NCBI RefSeq assembly: GCF_900492205.1
Contig: NZ_UEYQ01000001.1
Span: 310,001 to 374,000 of the forward strand
Reading direction: 5' to 3'
Length of the DNA: 64,000 nt
Source: Ciceribacter sp. T2.26MG-112.2
GTDB taxonomy: Bacteria; Pseudomonadota; Alphaproteobacteria; Rhizobiales; Rhizobiaceae
The notes beneath the pieces are model-generated. The model was not told where the DNA came from. It did no database searches and saw nothing but the letters and a program-made list of their open reading frames with translations. Both the position numbers and the translations under genes were made by a program. Below are positions 63,375-64,000 of the stretch, piece after piece (the first letter of the stretch is position 1; each line of letters starts with the position of its first letter).

Positions 63375-64000
63375 ATGATGCAGACCATTACCCTGCCGAA
63401 GTCGGACGGCACGATCGGGGACTATCGCCTGGTTGGAAGGCCGACTGCACGGCCCGCCGCACCGCCGCGCTTCAACCGCATTGCCTATGCTGCCGCGCAC
63501 GTCGTCTCGGACCCGTTTCGCGACAGCGATCCCTGGGGCGCACCGGCGATCGACTGGGATCGGACCATGGCCTTCCGCCATCATCTCTGGAGCCTCGGCT
63601 TCAAGATCGCGGAGGCGATGGATACCGCGCAGCGCGGCCTGGGACTGGACTGGGCGGGAGCACAGGAACTCATCCGCCGCTCGCTGGCCGAGGCGCGCCA
63701 CGTTCCCGGAGCCGACCTTGCCTGCGGCGCCGGCACCGACCATCTCGCTCCATCCGACGCGCGTTCACTCGACGACGTAATCCGCGCTTACGAGACCCAG
63801 ATGGGTTACGTCGAGGCGAATGGTGGCCGAGCCATCATGATGGCCAGCCGGGCTTTGGCGCGCGTGGCGAAATCTCCGGACGACTACCGCGTCGTCTATC
63901 GCCGCATCCTCGGCCAAGCGAAGGACAAGGTCATCCTGCACTGGCTGGGCAGCATGTTCGACCCGCAGCTTGCCGGCTACTGGGGCAGCGACCGCTTCGA
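63375..64000 (+). CDS. DUF993 family protein (DHDPS-like TIM barrel), partial
   Basis: The first 208 residues of a protein cut by the window edge; the frame is open to base 64000. The sequence MMQTITLPKSDGTIGDYRL, then FNRIAYAAAHVVSDPF, WDRTMAFRHHLWSLGFKIAEA and CGAGTDHL, resembles the DUF993 family. These are often annotated as dihydrodipicolinate-synthase-like aldolases and occur in rhizobial and actinobacterial sugar operons beside Gfo/Idh and LacI genes. An aldol cleavage or keto-sugar lyase role is an inference. GGAGGAGGA (63362-63370) is an extended ribosome-binding site; two ATGs follow in succession. Probably heads a divergent operon continuing outside the window. Confidence 0.82.
   Translation, partial: MMQTITLPKSDGTIGDYRLVGRPTARPAAPPRFNRIAYAAAHVVSDPFRDSDPWGAPAIDWDRTMAFRHHLWSLGFKIAEAMDTAQRGLGLDWAGAQELIRRSLAEARHVPGADLACGAGTDHLAPSDARSLDDVIRAYETQMGYVEANGGRAIMMASRALARVAKSPDDYRVVYRRILGQAKDKVILHWLGSMFDPQLAGYWGSDRF

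Overview
The window reads as a high-GC alphaproteobacterial chromosome segment of the Rhizobiaceae (Rhizobium / Agrobacterium / Sinorhizobium relatives). The evidence is the gene order (rimP-nusA-ylxR-infB-rbfA-truB-rpsO-pnp; dnaX-ybaB-recR next to ffs; fabA-fabB-fabI divergent from irr; a FYDLN-acid protein near cmk-rpsA), a membrane-anchored CycM cytochrome, a RIME-type intergenic element and an alpha-r14 (NfeR-like) small RNA. The genus cannot be fixed from the sequence. No phage, transposase, integrase or CRISPR array is visible.

Layout. 1-13.7 kb: housekeeping genes (SH3 protein, PfkB/adenosine-kinase-like sugar kinase, AEC transporter, cycM, kdsB-pheA, nudC-HIT, the 4.5S SRP RNA, dnaX, ybaB, a MOSC protein, recR, a lytic transglycosylase, an MFS exporter). 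13.8-24 kb: the translation and RNA-decay block rimP to pnp, with its own promoter and a leader hairpin. 24-37.5 kb: rsmC, an AraC regulator, a stand-alone LuxR-type HTH protein, fabI/fabB/fabA, irr, several small membrane or secreted proteins, tRNA-Ala(GGC), cmk and rpsA. 37.5-46.8 kb: two low-complexity hypothetical proteins around a NAMPT-type nadV with an upstream CtrA-like box, a DUF6665 protein, an RNase D-like exonuclease, a phosphonate-monoester-hydrolase/sulfatase, the NfeR-like sRNA, a GNAT acetyltransferase and a phosphohexomutase.

46.8-64 kb is one large catabolic locus. Fourteen genes read on the minus strand from a LacI regulator at 63084: Gfo/Idh oxidoreductase, CoA-transferase, enoyl-CoA hydratase, aldehyde dehydrogenase; then a CUT1 sugar ABC transporter (binding protein, two permeases, ATPase), a GMC oxidoreductase, an SDR, a second GMC oxidoreductase, a Dabb protein and a glycerate 2-kinase. 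A divergent DUF993 gene starts at 63375 and runs off the window. Near-identical LacI-type operators lie inside the spacers of both divergent promoters, so the LacI protein probably represses itself and the DUF993 gene. The substrate is unknown; the enzyme set suggests uptake, oxidation and cleavage of an unusual sugar, polyol or glycoside, ending in glycerate and CoA esters.

The most interesting combined signal is the NfeR-like sRNA at 44.5 kb. It has three hairpins, each presenting a CCTCCTCCC-type anti-Shine-Dalgarno loop. Extended Shine-Dalgarno sequences that complement these loops perfectly lie in front of the Gfo/Idh and DUF993 genes of the neighbouring catabolic locus, with shorter matches at lacI and the binding-protein gene.
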